Notes: generated by a model from the letters alone, not told the origin. DNA of 64,000 nt from Vibrio penaeicida (GCF_030689305.1 NZ_JAUYVM010000007.1:124001-188000); one strand, 5' to 3'. Positions 17,207-26,615 are shown, counted from the first letter of the stretch. A program made the numbers and translations.

Positions 17207-18322
17207 ATGAATAAAATTCGCTTGTCAAAGTCGTCAATCTCAGAAAAAGAAAAGCTTTCAGTATCTGATGTTCTAGATAAAGAATACTTAGGCATGGGAG
17301 AGGTTACTCGTGAATTTGAAATTGCTATCGCCCAATTTCTTGAGGTTAATGTAAATCAAGTTGCCACGGTAAATACCGGAACTTCTGCTCTACATATTGC
17401 TTTATCTGCAGTTGGTATTCAGCCTGGAGATGAAGTTTTAGTTCCATCGCTAACTTATGTCGCTTCTTTTCAAGTGATATCTGCATTAGGCGCTATTCCG
17501 GTCGCTTGCGAAGTATTACCAAATACTCTATTCCTCGATCCTATTGACGTTAAAAGTAAAATTACCTCGAAATCAAAGGTGATTATGCCCGTACATTATG
17601 CTAGTTCTTGCAAAGGAATTGAAGCTATATATGCAATAGCTACTGAGTTCAATTTAAGAGTTATTGAAGACGCTGCGCAAGCATTTGGTTCATCATATAA
17701 TGGAAAGCAAGTGGGCTCTTTTGGTGACATTATTTGTTTCAGCTTTGATGGGATAAAGAATATCACTTGTGGAGAGGGGGGGGGGGTTGTTTCCTCTGAC
17801 TTGGCGGTTATTGATAAAATCAAAGATGCACGCTTATTAGGTGTAATAAAAGATACCGAAAAACGTTATTTAGGTCAAAGAAGCTGGGAATTTGATGTTA
17901 AAGAACAGGGTTTTCGTTATCATTTAAGTAATATAAATGCAGCTATTGGTAAAGTTCAACTAAGTCGTATTAATGAATTTAGAATTAGGCGTCAAGAAAT
18001 AGCTAAAAAATATAAGGATGAACTTTCTTCTTTGGAGAGGGTTAGTACCTTGGATTTATCTTTTAACGATATAGTCCCTCATATATTTGTCATTAAGTCA
18101 TTAGATAGAAATGAATTGAGAGAGTATCTACTTAAAAGTGAAATAGAGGTTGGAATTCATTATAAACCAAATCATAAGCTGTCTAAATATAAAGGGATTT
18201 ATGATTTGCCAGTTACTAATCATTTATATGAGCAGATATTAACATTGCCCTGTCATTTTGATTTAACAAATGAAGAGCAAGAATATGTTATTAGGAAGAT
18301 AAGAGATTTTTATGAGTTATAA
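17207..18322 (+). CDS. PLP-dependent sugar aminotransferase (DegT/DnrJ/EryC1 family)
   Basis: The 371-residue protein has the PLP lysine K184 in F-D-G-I-K-N-I and the following G-E-G-G-G. The lysine argues for a transaminase and against RfbH-type C3 dehydrases, which carry a histidine there. With the CDP-glucose enzymes upstream, a CDP-4-amino-4,6-dideoxyhexose is the likely product. ATG 17207 is preferred over TTG 17195. The codons for G-E-G-G-G contain an uninterrupted run of 11 G (17776-17786). The gene overlaps the next GT2 gene by 11 bp. Confidence 0.83.
   Translation: MNKIRLSKSSISEKEKLSVSDVLDKEYLGMGEVTREFEIAIAQFLEVNVNQVATVNTGTSALHIALSAVGIQPGDEVLVPSLTYVASFQVISALGAIPVACEVLPNTLFLDPIDVKSKITSKSKVIMPVHYASSCKGIEAIYAIATEFNLRVIEDAAQAFGSSYNGKQVGSFGDIICFSFDGIKNITCGEGGGVVSSDLAVIDKIKDARLLGVIKDTEKRYLGQRSWEFDVKEQGFRYHLSNINAAIGKVQLSRINEFRIRRQEIAKKYKDELSSLERVSTLDLSFNDIVPHIFVIKSLDRNELREYLLKSEIEVGIHYKPNHKLSKYKGIYDLPVTNHLYEQILTLPCHFDLTNEEQEYVIRKIRDFYEL
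17776..17786 (+). repeat. Poly-G tract (11 G) inside aminotransferase gene
   Basis: Eleven consecutive G residues lie in the coding sequence next to the PLP lysine codon, at the conserved G-E-G-G-G. The gene is in frame at this length. Gain or loss of one G would frameshift it at about residue 190 of 371. Confidence 0.95.
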
Positions 18323-19235
18323 TCCGTTAGTTTCAATTATTATTAATTGTTATAATTCTGATACTTATTTGAAAGAAACTATCGATAGTGTTATTTCTCA
18401 AACATATGAAAACTGGGAAATAATTTTTTGGGATAACCAATCAAAGGATACTAGTTCGGAAATTATTAATAGTTATAATGATAGTAGAATAAAGTATTTT
18501 TACTCAGATACACACACTAGTCTTGGTTGTGCTAGAAATAATGCTCTAACTAAAATTTCAGGGGAGCTATGTAAGTTTTTAGATGCTGATGATGTGATTT
18601 ACCCTACCCATCTAGAAAAAGTTGTTCCTTTATTTAAAACTGAAAGCATTGGTCTGGTTTACACTAATTCTGATATTTTTTATCAAGACGGTGGGGTTAA
18701 AATTCCAAATGATAGATATGTTCGAGAAAGTGGTGATGTATTCGATTATTGGCTCAACACTTACGAAGTGCTATTACCAACAGTCACTATTAGAACATCC
18801 TTACTTGAACAGCTAGATGAATGGTTTGATGAAAGGTTTTCTATGGTTGAAGAATATGACTTATTTCTTCGTTTGTCTAAAATTTGTGAAACTAGCTATT
18901 TATATGAGTGTTTGGGTTTTTGGAGAAGGCACGCATCGAGTTTAACTTTCTCTAAACGTTCTAACTGGTTGTTAGAATTCAAAGCGTTAAAGAGTAAGCT
19001 CAAAACAAACTTTAATGGTTTGGAAGAAAACGGAAAGTTGTTTGAAATGCAGAAACGTATTGATTATCTATCATTTGTCGAATGCTTAATCGAAGATAAA
19101 GCTGTTAATAGAGGGATTTTATTTCCTTACATATTTAAGGATAAAAAATTCACATTAGCGTATTTGGTTTCTTTTCTCGGTGTCAAAATTACAACTAGCC
19201 TACTAGAATTTGCTCGTAATAGAAGACCTAGATAA
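18312..19235 (+). CDS. Glycosyltransferase family 2
   Basis: The 307-residue protein has a GT-A fold start, S-I-I-I-N-C-Y-N-S-D-T-Y-L, then S-Q-T-Y-E-N-W-E-I and the metal-binding D-A-D-D in K-F-L-D-A-D-D-V. A later E-E-Y-D-L-F-L-R-L segment fits the GT2 ED motif and catalytic base. It should transfer one sugar to the growing undecaprenyl-linked unit on the cytoplasmic face. The gene overlaps the aminotransferase by 11 bp, suggesting it may use the sugar made by the preceding enzymes. That pairing is inferred. Confidence 0.85.
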   Translation: MSYNPLVSIIINCYNSDTYLKETIDSVISQTYENWEIIFWDNQSKDTSSEIINSYNDSRIKYFYSDTHTSLGCARNNALTKISGELCKFLDADDVIYPTHLEKVVPLFKTESIGLVYTNSDIFYQDGGVKIPNDRYVRESGDVFDYWLNTYEVLLPTVTIRTSLLEQLDEWFDERFSMVEEYDLFLRLSKICETSYLYECLGFWRRHASSLTFSKRSNWLLEFKALKSKLKTNFNGLEENGKLFEMQKRIDYLSFVECLIEDKAVNRGILFPYIFKDKKFTLAYLVSFLGVKITTSLLEFARNRRPR

Positions 19236-19378
19236 TTCTAATCACTCACAATCTTGAGTCGTTGGTTAGCTAAGGACTCAATGACTATATTAACAAATTA
19301 AAATTTTGATATAAACCCTTGTGTTTATTTATGGTGTGAGTTTTTAGGTGATTTTTTTGCATGTGGTGATAAATTTTC

Positions 19379-20620
19379 ATGTTCAACGTAAAAGCTAATA
19401 AGAGTCCTACAGTTCCCGTTTCTGTATGCTTGATACTAGTAATCATAGGACCAAAAATTGGTTTCGTCGATTTCAGCTTTATACCGCTTTTTTTTGTAAT
19501 ATCTCTTTTTATATCTAAAGAGGCTCTTAATAGGAATAAAATAAATTTATACTTGCCCTATGAAACATATTTTATTATTTTTGTTTGGCTGGTATTGTTT
19601 TGTTTGGCAATATTATCATTCCTTTATCATGGTTCTGTGGCTACACAAGCACTACTAAAACCAATCAGACAAATACTCCTAATTACATTTCTTTGTATTT
19701 TGTTTTCAAAGTTCTACTTCAGACTAGAACAAATTCTATCTTTGATAGTATATGCTAGTAGTATAAACGCTATAATTGTATTAATTCAATATATATCTGG
19801 GATAATGATTCCTGGTAACGCTGGGGATTTTTTAATGAATCCTGGATTCAATGAAGAAATAAATATGGTTTGGAGAAAACCAGGGTTATTTGCTGGCTAC
19901 CCTCATGCAGCGGTACTTTCAGCATTTGGTAGTGTAGTATCAATGCTTTTAATTGCGAGTACTGGTAAGTATAGATATTACATGACTTTCTTATTGGCGT
20001 TTATTACTCTCTTTATCACATCTAGAACTGGCTTAATGCTAGGCTTTTTAGGGATTGTTTTCTTATTGCCTTATTTAATGTTTAGTTCAACAAAGAATTT
20101 TATTCTTGTAGTTTTCTTTAGTGGGTGCGTTGCTGGACTATTTAGCTATGTTGTTGCGAGTGGCGTATTGGCCAAGGATACGATACCTATGATGTTTGAA
20201 ATGTTTATTAACTTAGCTCAAGGAAAAGGGGCAACTAGCGCTAGTCAATCAGCTTTATATGAATCGTTTTCTTATGATATCAATTATGTCTCGACTCTTT
20301 TGTTTGGCAATGGTTTGGATCATAATGCTGATAACGGATTAAATGTTGATGCTGGTTTTCAACAAACGTTATTTAATAGTGGTTTCTTTGGGCTAATATT
20401 CACTCATCTTGTATTTTTATTGATGATGATAAGGATGATTTACAACCCGTTATCTGGATGGAAGTTGAATATATATTCTGCTGTTTTTTTGTTTTTGTTT
20501 CTATGTGTCTTCGTTTCTAATTTGAAAGCTGGTTTTATGTTTTCTAGAGGACCCGGAGATGTGATTATTATTCTTTATTGTTTCAAAGTGATTGCAGATA
20601 AACAGATGAAGTGGGGGTGA
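19379..20620 (+). CDS. wzy: O-antigen polymerase Wzy (O-antigen ligase-like membrane protein)
   Basis: A 413-residue protein with about 10-12 hydrophobic segments and a larger periplasmic loop in the second half, as in Wzy/WaaL proteins. The segment F-I-T-S-R-T-G-L-M-L-G-F-L-G is typical of this superfamily. Its place between glycosyltransferases and the presence of wzx favour polymerase over ligase. A 143-bp AT-rich gap precedes it. Wzy is too variable for a firmer call from sequence alone. Confidence 0.75.
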   Translation: MFNVKANKSPTVPVSVCLILVIIGPKIGFVDFSFIPLFFVISLFISKEALNRNKINLYLPYETYFIIFVWLVLFCLAILSFLYHGSVATQALLKPIRQILLITFLCILFSKFYFRLEQILSLIVYASSINAIIVLIQYISGIMIPGNAGDFLMNPGFNEEINMVWRKPGLFAGYPHAAVLSAFGSVVSMLLIASTGKYRYYMTFLLAFITLFITSRTGLMLGFLGIVFLLPYLMFSSTKNFILVVFFSGCVAGLFSYVVASGVLAKDTIPMMFEMFINLAQGKGATSASQSALYESFSYDINYVSTLLFGNGLDHNADNGLNVDAGFQQTLFNSGFFGLIFTHLVFLLMMIRMIYNPLSGWKLNIYSAVFLFLFLCVFVSNLKAGFMFSRGPGDVIIILYCFKVIADKQMKWG

Positions 20621-20621
20621 T

Positions 20622-21704
20622 ATGCGAGTTTTGTTTTTGTGTACAGGGTTAGGATATGGCGGTGCAGAAACTCAATTGCTTAATTTAACTGAAGCGCTAA
20701 GCCAGAAAGGTGTTGAATGTTTAGTTGTTAGCATGGTAGATGATGAATTGGGGCTTTTACATCGTTTTGAAGCTAAAGGGATACCAGTTGAAACTTTAGG
20801 AATGAAAAGAGGGAAATTGTCTATTCTGGCCATTTTTCGCTACTATAATTTATTGAGAAAGCACAAGCCCGATGTTATACATTCTCATATGATTCACGCC
20901 AATATATTTTCAAGGCTATTTCGGTTGTTTTACAATGCACCGTTAGTTAATACAGCACATAATGTTTATGAGGGCGGGAAGTTACTAGAATCTATTTTGA
21001 GGAGGTCTGGTTTTTTGTGTGACTTATTTACACAAGTTAGTGATGAAGGGCTTAAAAGATATTCTGAACGGAATTTGTTACCTAACGGAAAAGGCTTTGT
21101 TATGGAGAATTGTGTGTACAAGCCAAAATTAATAGAGCCTATAGATATTCGTAAGGAATTGGGGATTATAGATAATGGTTTTATATTTATTTGTGTTGGA
21201 CGTTTAGAGAGCGTTAAGAATCATATGCTTTTGTTGGACGCAATGTCAAACCAAGAGAATGCTTATTGTTTAATCGTTGGTGATGGATATCTGAGAAATG
21301 ATATTGAAGCTAAGATATCTGAGTTAAAAATGGAGCATAGAGTTTTTCTTCTCGGTAAGAGAGACGACATTTATTCATTAATGGCAGAATCCAACTGTTT
21401 TATCATGACATCAAGTTATGAGGGTTTTCCAATATCAATACTTGAAGCTATAAGCAGCTCTCTTCCCGTAGTATCTACAAACGTTGGTGACATTAATCTG
21501 GTTGTTGATGATAAAAATGGAGTTTTGGTTGATTCCGGAGATTTGGTATCACTAAAATCCGCGATTTCAAAGTTGATAACATCTTCTCCTAACCAGTTGG
21601 ATGAGATGGGAGGTCAAAGCAAAAAGCGTTCTCATTTGTACTCAGCAGAAGTTGTTGCGGAAAAATGGGAGTCCGAATACTGCCGGTTAATTGAGCTTTT
21701 ATAG
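20622..21704 (+). CDS. Glycosyltransferase family 4
   Basis: A 360-residue GT-B enzyme with the N-terminal G-L-G-Y-G-G-A-E-T-Q-L loop, I-C-V-G-R-L-E-S-V-K-N-H, and the E-x7-E donor-site motif in S-S-Y-E-G-F-P-I-S-I-L-E-A. It follows wzy by one base, so it is probably co-translated. A retaining transferase of the cytoplasmic repeat-unit assembly is likely. The sugar specificity cannot be read. Confidence 0.88.
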   Translation: MRVLFLCTGLGYGGAETQLLNLTEALSQKGVECLVVSMVDDELGLLHRFEAKGIPVETLGMKRGKLSILAIFRYYNLLRKHKPDVIHSHMIHANIFSRLFRLFYNAPLVNTAHNVYEGGKLLESILRRSGFLCDLFTQVSDEGLKRYSERNLLPNGKGFVMENCVYKPKLIEPIDIRKELGIIDNGFIFICVGRLESVKNHMLLLDAMSNQENAYCLIVGDGYLRNDIEAKISELKMEHRVFLLGKRDDIYSLMAESNCFIMTSSYEGFPISILEAISSSLPVVSTNVGDINLVVDDKNGVLVDSGDLVSLKSAISKLITSSPNQLDEMGGQSKKRSHLYSAEVVAEKWESEYCRLIELL

Positions 21705-21815
21705 TAAATTAGTTTTAATCGTAGATGGAATTTATCTTTTATTGGTTAATGAAGATGATGTTTTGTTCACTGAAGTTTATAATTTGTAATACTTGCTTTG
21801 AGATTGAGTGTTAAT

Positions 21816-22910
21816 ATGAAGATAGTTCAATTTGTAACTAGATCTGATACTATTGGTGGGGCTCAAAAGTATATTTTGGATACTTCACGTCAATTAAAAA
21901 ATGATGGTCACGAAGTTACAGTAATTTCCGGAGGGGATGGCGTTTTTGGTAGTGAAGTTAAGAGGTATGGATTAGAATTTATCGGGTTGAATTCTATTGT
22001 TAGAGAATTTACGTTATTTTATGATTTAAAAGGTATTATTGATTTTCGTCGAGAAATAAATTTATTAAACCCTGACGCTGTTATTATACATTCGGCTAAA
22101 GCAGGACTTATTGGCCGAATTGCGCTAACTTTAAGTGCAAGTAAGAAAATATTTATTGCCCATGGTTGGTCTCATATTCGTACATCTAGTACTTGGGGGC
22201 AGTTATTATATGGTGGTATAGAAAAATTTCTATCACTTCTCTGTGATAGAATTATTTGTATATCCAAACAAGATTTGAAATTTGCTAATAACAATTTAAT
22301 GATATCAAAAAAGAAAACTAGCCTTTTATATAGTGGAGTAAAAGAACCTTTCTCAAGAAATTCATTATCAGAAGCTAATGTTTACAATCTCTTAACAGTG
22401 ACCCGATTTCAAGCTCCCAAAGATTTTAATACTCTCCTAGAAGCATTGAATATAATACATAAAGTTCGCAGTGATTGGGTGCTTACAGTTTTAGGTGATG
22501 GACAAGACCTTGAGCATTATCAGCGTAAAACTTCCGAGTTGGGGCTTTCAAATAATATTAGATTTCTGGGGTTTAAGGAAAAGTTAGTCAATTTTTACCG
22601 AAATAGTGATTTAGTTATTCTTATTTCAAAGTCAGAAGGACTTCCTCTTTCGCTCATTGAGGCAATGTCTCATGGAAAGCCCATTCTCGCATCAAATGTA
22701 GGTGGAGTGTCAGAGCTTATTGAAGATGGGGTAACTGGTTATTTAGTTCCACCTAGTGATCCTTATGCATTATCGCAAACGCTATTTAATGCTCTAGATC
22801 AAACCAGAATGGAGCTCGCTGCACTAGGAGATAAGTCTTATGTTAAATATAAAGAACAATTTACTTTTGACGAAATGATATCTAATTTGTATGAGCATTT
22901 GAATACTTAG
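21816..22910 (+). CDS. Glycosyltransferase family 4
   Basis: A 364-residue GT-B enzyme with S-D-T-I-G-G-A-Q-K-Y-I near the N-terminus, L-L-T-V-T-R-F-Q-A-P-K-D in the donor domain, and the E-x7-E motif in S-E-G-L-P-L-S-L-I-E-A-M-S. I prefer ATG 21816 over TTG 21798, as M-K-I-V-Q-F-V-T begins the first beta strand. It lies just upstream of the initiation module and may add the second sugar onto the undecaprenyl-linked primer. That placement is inferred. Confidence 0.87.
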   Translation: MKIVQFVTRSDTIGGAQKYILDTSRQLKNDGHEVTVISGGDGVFGSEVKRYGLEFIGLNSIVREFTLFYDLKGIIDFRREINLLNPDAVIIHSAKAGLIGRIALTLSASKKIFIAHGWSHIRTSSTWGQLLYGGIEKFLSLLCDRIICISKQDLKFANNNLMISKKKTSLLYSGVKEPFSRNSLSEANVYNLLTVTRFQAPKDFNTLLEALNIIHKVRSDWVLTVLGDGQDLEHYQRKTSELGLSNNIRFLGFKEKLVNFYRNSDLVILISKSEGLPLSLIEAMSHGKPILASNVGGVSELIEDGVTGYLVPPSDPYALSQTLFNALDQTRMELAALGDKSYVKYKEQFTFDEMISNLYEHLNT

Positions 22911-22918
22911 GTATAAAT

Positions 22919-23839
22919 ATGAAAGTTTTATTAACCGGGAGTTCGGGGTTTGTTGGTAAACAATTGGCTAAAATCTATCCTGACTGTCGACATGTTGTCC
23001 GCAAAGGTCGTAATTGCGAATTTAAAAATGTTATAGTTGTAGATAACATTGACGGTAATGTAGATTGGGATGGGTGTTTCGATGATATTGACACGATAAT
23101 TCACCTTGCCAGTATCGCTCACCGAGATGCCATTTCAACTGAAGATTACAAAGAAGTTAATACTTATGGAACATTACATTTAGCTTCCGAAGCCGTTCGA
23201 GCAGGAGTAAAGCGTTTTGTCTTTGTTAGTTCGATTGGTGTAAATGGTACGTCAACGTATAAAGAACGATTTTCTGTCAAGAGCTTAACTTGTCCGCATA
23301 ATGCTTATGCACAATCAAAGTACGAAGCAGAGCTTGGACTTAAAAGAATTGCTGAGCAAACAGGTCTTGAAGTTGTTATTGTGAGACCAACTTTAGTTTA
23401 TGGGCTTGATGCTCCAGGTAATTTTGGTATGTTAACGAGATTGGTCGATAAGTTTCTGCTTTTGCCTTTTGGTCTCGCAAATAATCGTAAAGATTTCATC
23501 GCCGTTCAAAACTTAGTAGATTTGTTGAACGCTTGTGCTGAGCACCCAAGTGCTCCAGGACATGTTTTTTTGGCTAGTGATGGTGAAACAGTTTCTATCA
23601 AACAGTTTACTAACGCAATTGCCGAGGGGCTGGGTAAAAAAGTGATTCAGCTTCCGATTCCTGTTATATTAATGCGTTTAGCTGGTCGGCTTATCGGTAA
23701 ATCGAGCATGATAGAGCAGCTATATGGCAATTTAGAGGTAGACTCTTCTAACATCAAAGAAGTATTGGGGTGGACCCCACCTCTAACAATGAATCAAGCA
23801 ATGGCGACTTTGCGTGATTCAGGAGTAAACACAAAATGA
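22919..23839 (+). CDS. NAD-dependent epimerase/4-ketoreductase (SDR; WbpK/WbpV-like)
   Basis: The 306-residue extended SDR has the nucleotide loop G-S-S-G-F-V-G and the catalytic Y-x3-K in N-A-Y-A-Q-S-K-Y. In many O-antigen loci such a protein sits beside a small phosphoglycosyl transferase and a WbpM-type dehydratase. It then reduces the 4-keto intermediate to UDP-QuiNAc or UDP-FucNAc. An alternative role is a UDP-GlcNAc 4-epimerase. It overlaps the next gene by 4 bp. Confidence 0.8.
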   Translation: MKVLLTGSSGFVGKQLAKIYPDCRHVVRKGRNCEFKNVIVVDNIDGNVDWDGCFDDIDTIIHLASIAHRDAISTEDYKEVNTYGTLHLASEAVRAGVKRFVFVSSIGVNGTSTYKERFSVKSLTCPHNAYAQSKYEAELGLKRIAEQTGLEVVIVRPTLVYGLDAPGNFGMLTRLVDKFLLLPFGLANNRKDFIAVQNLVDLLNACAEHPSAPGHVFLASDGETVSIKQFTNAIAEGLGKKVIQLPIPVILMRLAGRLIGKSSMIEQLYGNLEVDSSNIKEVLGWTPPLTMNQAMATLRDSGVNTK

Positions 23840-24384
23840 CTCGATTAATTGATTTTCTTGCAGCTTTCTTTGGGTTGCTTTTATTGTGGCCTGTACTTCT
23901 CATCGTTACTATTATAGGTCTATTTGATACTGGGTCTCCTATTTTTGTTCAAGAACGTGTTGGGCGAAATAAAAAACCATTTAATTTGATTAAGTTTCGT
24001 ACTATGTCGGTAGATACTAGATCAGTGGCGAGTCACTTAGCTAGTAATACATCTATTACTAAGCTTGGCACTTTTTTACGTAAAACAAAGATTGATGAAT
24101 TACCTCAACTTATTAACGTTTTGAAAGGTGAAATGAGTCTTGTTGGACCTAGACCGAACCTTTTCAATCAGCAGGAGTTAATTATTGAGCGTGATGCACT
24201 TGGAGTTTATGATGTTCTGCCAGGAATTACAGGTCTAGCGCAAGTACAAAATATTGATATGTCTACACCTAAATTATTGGCTAAAATAGACAGACAGATG
24301 CTCGATAGCCTCAATATCAAGGAATATTTAAAATATATTATTCAGACTGCAACAGGAGGCGGTTCAGGAGACGCTGTTAAGTAG
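23836..24384 (+). CDS. Initiating undecaprenyl-phosphate phosphoglycosyl transferase (PglC-like)
   Basis: The 182-residue protein is a small monotopic phosphoglycosyl transferase. It has one N-terminal hydrophobic segment (about residues 5-30), then the conserved Q-E-R-V-G-R-N and L-I-K-F-R-T-M segments. The catalytic Asp-Glu dyad is D87-E88 in K-I-D-E-L-P-Q-L, followed by M-S-L-V-G-P-R-P. It would transfer a sugar-1-phosphate, probably from the UDP-sugar made by its two neighbours, to undecaprenyl phosphate, starting the repeat unit. Confidence 0.9.
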   Translation: MTRLIDFLAAFFGLLLLWPVLLIVTIIGLFDTGSPIFVQERVGRNKKPFNLIKFRTMSVDTRSVASHLASNTSITKLGTFLRKTKIDELPQLINVLKGEMSLVGPRPNLFNQQELIIERDALGVYDVLPGITGLAQVQNIDMSTPKLLAKIDRQMLDSLNIKEYLKYIIQTATGGGSGDAVK

Positions 24385-24496
24385 CCTGAGTATATGTAAC
24401 TTGAACCACAGAGTTGCAGCTTATTTTCCATAAGCTTTCGGATTTAAATTATTACTGGTCTTGAATGTCCATACTAAGAAAATAATATGGTTTCAT

Positions 24497-26431
24497 ATGT
24501 CTAACTTTAATGCCATTTGGTCTCTTCCTCGCCACACTAAGCGTCTAATCAGTTTATTGTTCGATCTTATTTTTATTTGTATTTCGTTTTTCGGAGCTTA
24601 TTGGGTTCGTATCGGAAATTTTGAGCCCTTACCTTCTGAAGAAGGAAGCTATGTTTTAATTATTACTCTTATCTTTACCTTACTTGTTTTTATTAAGCTT
24701 GGTTTATATCGTGCTGTACTAAGATACCTTGGTTTACATGTACTTGCTTTGGTTGGTTTAGGTACTGCTTTGTCGGCCATTACAATGGCCGGACTAGCTT
24801 TTTGGTTTGACGCTTCAATCCCTCGATCTGTTCCAATTATTTATGGTGCTTTTTTGGCGATTAGTGTTGGTGGTAGCCGTCTCATTATCCGTAGCTTAGT
24901 GGCACAATCTAGTAACAAAGCAGGTAACCCAGTTTTGATTTATGGAGCGGGAAATGCGGGTCGACAGCTTGCATTAGCACTACGTCAATCAGAGAGCCAT
25001 AATGTAGTTGGCTTTATGGATGAAGACACTACTTTGCAAAACACTATATTGATGGGGTTATATGTTTATACCAAAGTTGATTCCGAGAAAGTAATAGCGA
25101 AGCACGGTGTTAAACAGATACTACTTGCTATACCCAGTGCATCCCGCCGCCGTCGTAAAGAAGTTATTGATGGTATATCTCTATTACCAGTGGAAATTCT
25201 TACCGTTCCAGAGATGTCAGATATTGTTGCAGGTAATGCCAGCATTGATGAGTTGAAGGACGTTTCAATTGATGATCTTTTAGGTCGTGATCCTGTTGCC
25301 CCTCAACAAGCGTTAATGGAAGCCAATATTAAAGGTAAAGTGGTCATGGTTACTGGTGCTGGTGGCTCTATTGGCTCTGAACTGTGTCGCCAGATTATTC
25401 GCAATCAACCTAAAGCCCTTGTTTTATTTGAGTTATCTGAATTTGCTCTTTATCAAATTGATAGGGAGCTTTCATTAGAGGTAGAAGCTGAGGGATTAGG
25501 TATTCAAATCATTCCTCTACTTGGTTCGGTTCAACGTATTAATCGTTTATCTAAAGTGATGGAAAGCTTTAAAGTTCAGACCGTTTATCATGCTGCAGCC
25601 TATAAGCATGTTCCGCTTGTTGAGTTCAATGTAGTTGAAGGTGTGAGAAACAATGTTTTTGGTACTAACTACACCGCACGGGCTGCCATTGAAGCAAAAG
25701 TAGAGTCATTTGTTTTGATCTCAACCGATAAAGCGGTGCGTCCAACCAACGTGATGGGCACTACCAAGCGAATGGCAGAATTAGGACTTCAAGCCTTGGC
25801 TGAGGAGCAGAATCATATTCGACAAAGTACTCCTAACGAAGGCACTCGTTTCTGTATGGTACGTTTTGGTAACGTTTTAGGCTCATCGGGCTCAGTAGTA
25901 CCAGTGTTTAAACGCCAAATAGCTAATCGTGAGCCTATTACGGTGACCCATGAGGATATCACACGATTCTTCATGACCATTCCCGAGGCTGCGCAGTTAG
26001 TTATTCAAGCCGGCGCTATGGGTAAAGGGGGTGATGTATTTGTTCTTGATATGGGGGAATCCGTTAAGATTGTTGATTTAGCTAAGAACTTGATTCACCT
26101 TTCTGGCTTAGAAGTTAAAGATGAATCAAATCCATATGGTGATATTGAAATCCAATATACTGGTTTGCGTCCTGGTGAGAAGCTGTATGAAGAGCTTCTA
26201 ATTGGAGACAATGTTGATTCAACTGCCCATGAAAGAATCATGACAGCTCATGAAGATTTCTTACCGATTAATGACTACAATGCCTTGCTAGATAGATTAG
26301 ATACAGCTTGTCATAATTTTGATCATGAAGCTATTCGTCAATTGCTTCTTGATGCATCGACTGGGTTTACGCCTGTTGATGAGATAGGAGATTTAGTTTG
26401 GAAAGCGGAGCAGGAGTGTGGAGGGAGCTAA
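24497..26431 (+). CDS. Membrane nucleotide-sugar 4,6-dehydratase (WbpM/FlaA1 family)
   Basis: The 644-residue protein has about four N-terminal membrane helices, a first Rossmann domain (Y-G-A-G-N-A-G-R-Q) and a C-terminal SDR domain (V-T-G-A-G-G-S-I-G-S-E). The family segment S-T-D-K-A-V-R-P-T-N-V-M-G-T-T-K-R is present. WbpM-type enzymes convert UDP-GlcNAc to the 4-keto-6-deoxy intermediate for QuiNAc, FucNAc and similar sugars. ATG 24497 is preferred over TTG 24461. It ends the polysaccharide operon proper. The next 415 bp hold only an IS scrap and a hairpin. Confidence 0.92.
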   Translation: MSNFNAIWSLPRHTKRLISLLFDLIFICISFFGAYWVRIGNFEPLPSEEGSYVLIITLIFTLLVFIKLGLYRAVLRYLGLHVLALVGLGTALSAITMAGLAFWFDASIPRSVPIIYGAFLAISVGGSRLIIRSLVAQSSNKAGNPVLIYGAGNAGRQLALALRQSESHNVVGFMDEDTTLQNTILMGLYVYTKVDSEKVIAKHGVKQILLAIPSASRRRRKEVIDGISLLPVEILTVPEMSDIVAGNASIDELKDVSIDDLLGRDPVAPQQALMEANIKGKVVMVTGAGGSIGSELCRQIIRNQPKALVLFELSEFALYQIDRELSLEVEAEGLGIQIIPLLGSVQRINRLSKVMESFKVQTVYHAAAYKHVPLVEFNVVEGVRNNVFGTNYTARAAIEAKVESFVLISTDKAVRPTNVMGTTKRMAELGLQALAEEQNHIRQSTPNEGTRFCMVRFGNVLGSSGSVVPVFKRQIANREPITVTHEDITRFFMTIPEAAQLVIQAGAMGKGGDVFVLDMGESVKIVDLAKNLIHLSGLEVKDESNPYGDIEIQYTGLRPGEKLYEELLIGDNVDSTAHERIMTAHEDFLPINDYNALLDRLDTACHNFDHEAIRQLLLDASTGFTPVDEIGDLVWKAEQECGGS

Positions 26432-26498
26432 AGTGAATCAAATCTACCTCTCTATAAATCTATTTCTAAGGATCATATATACATTAGGTCTGCTCTGG

Positions 26499-26615
26499 CG
26501 AATAAAGCTTTAAAAGTGATATCAAACGTAAAAATGCAGTATCCGATGGATAAAAATCACTTAAGCAAGGCTCTGAAAGTCCGTAATGACGGGCATGTTC
26601 AAGCGGCTTAGGTGA
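26499..26615 (+). mobile_element. ISAs1-family 3'-end remnant (copy D)
   Basis: This short stretch aligns by eye with 1541-1655 of copy A: 'aaagctttaaaagtg', the codons for the transposase C-terminus, and a degraded right inverted repeat near 26590-26613. Only about 115 bp remain. It places an IS trace at the right border of the sugar cluster as well. Confidence 0.7.

Noticed and set aside
24461..24496. TTG start for the WbpM-like gene
   Set aside because: It adds 12 residues unlike the family. ATG 24497 is a normal start just before the first membrane segments.
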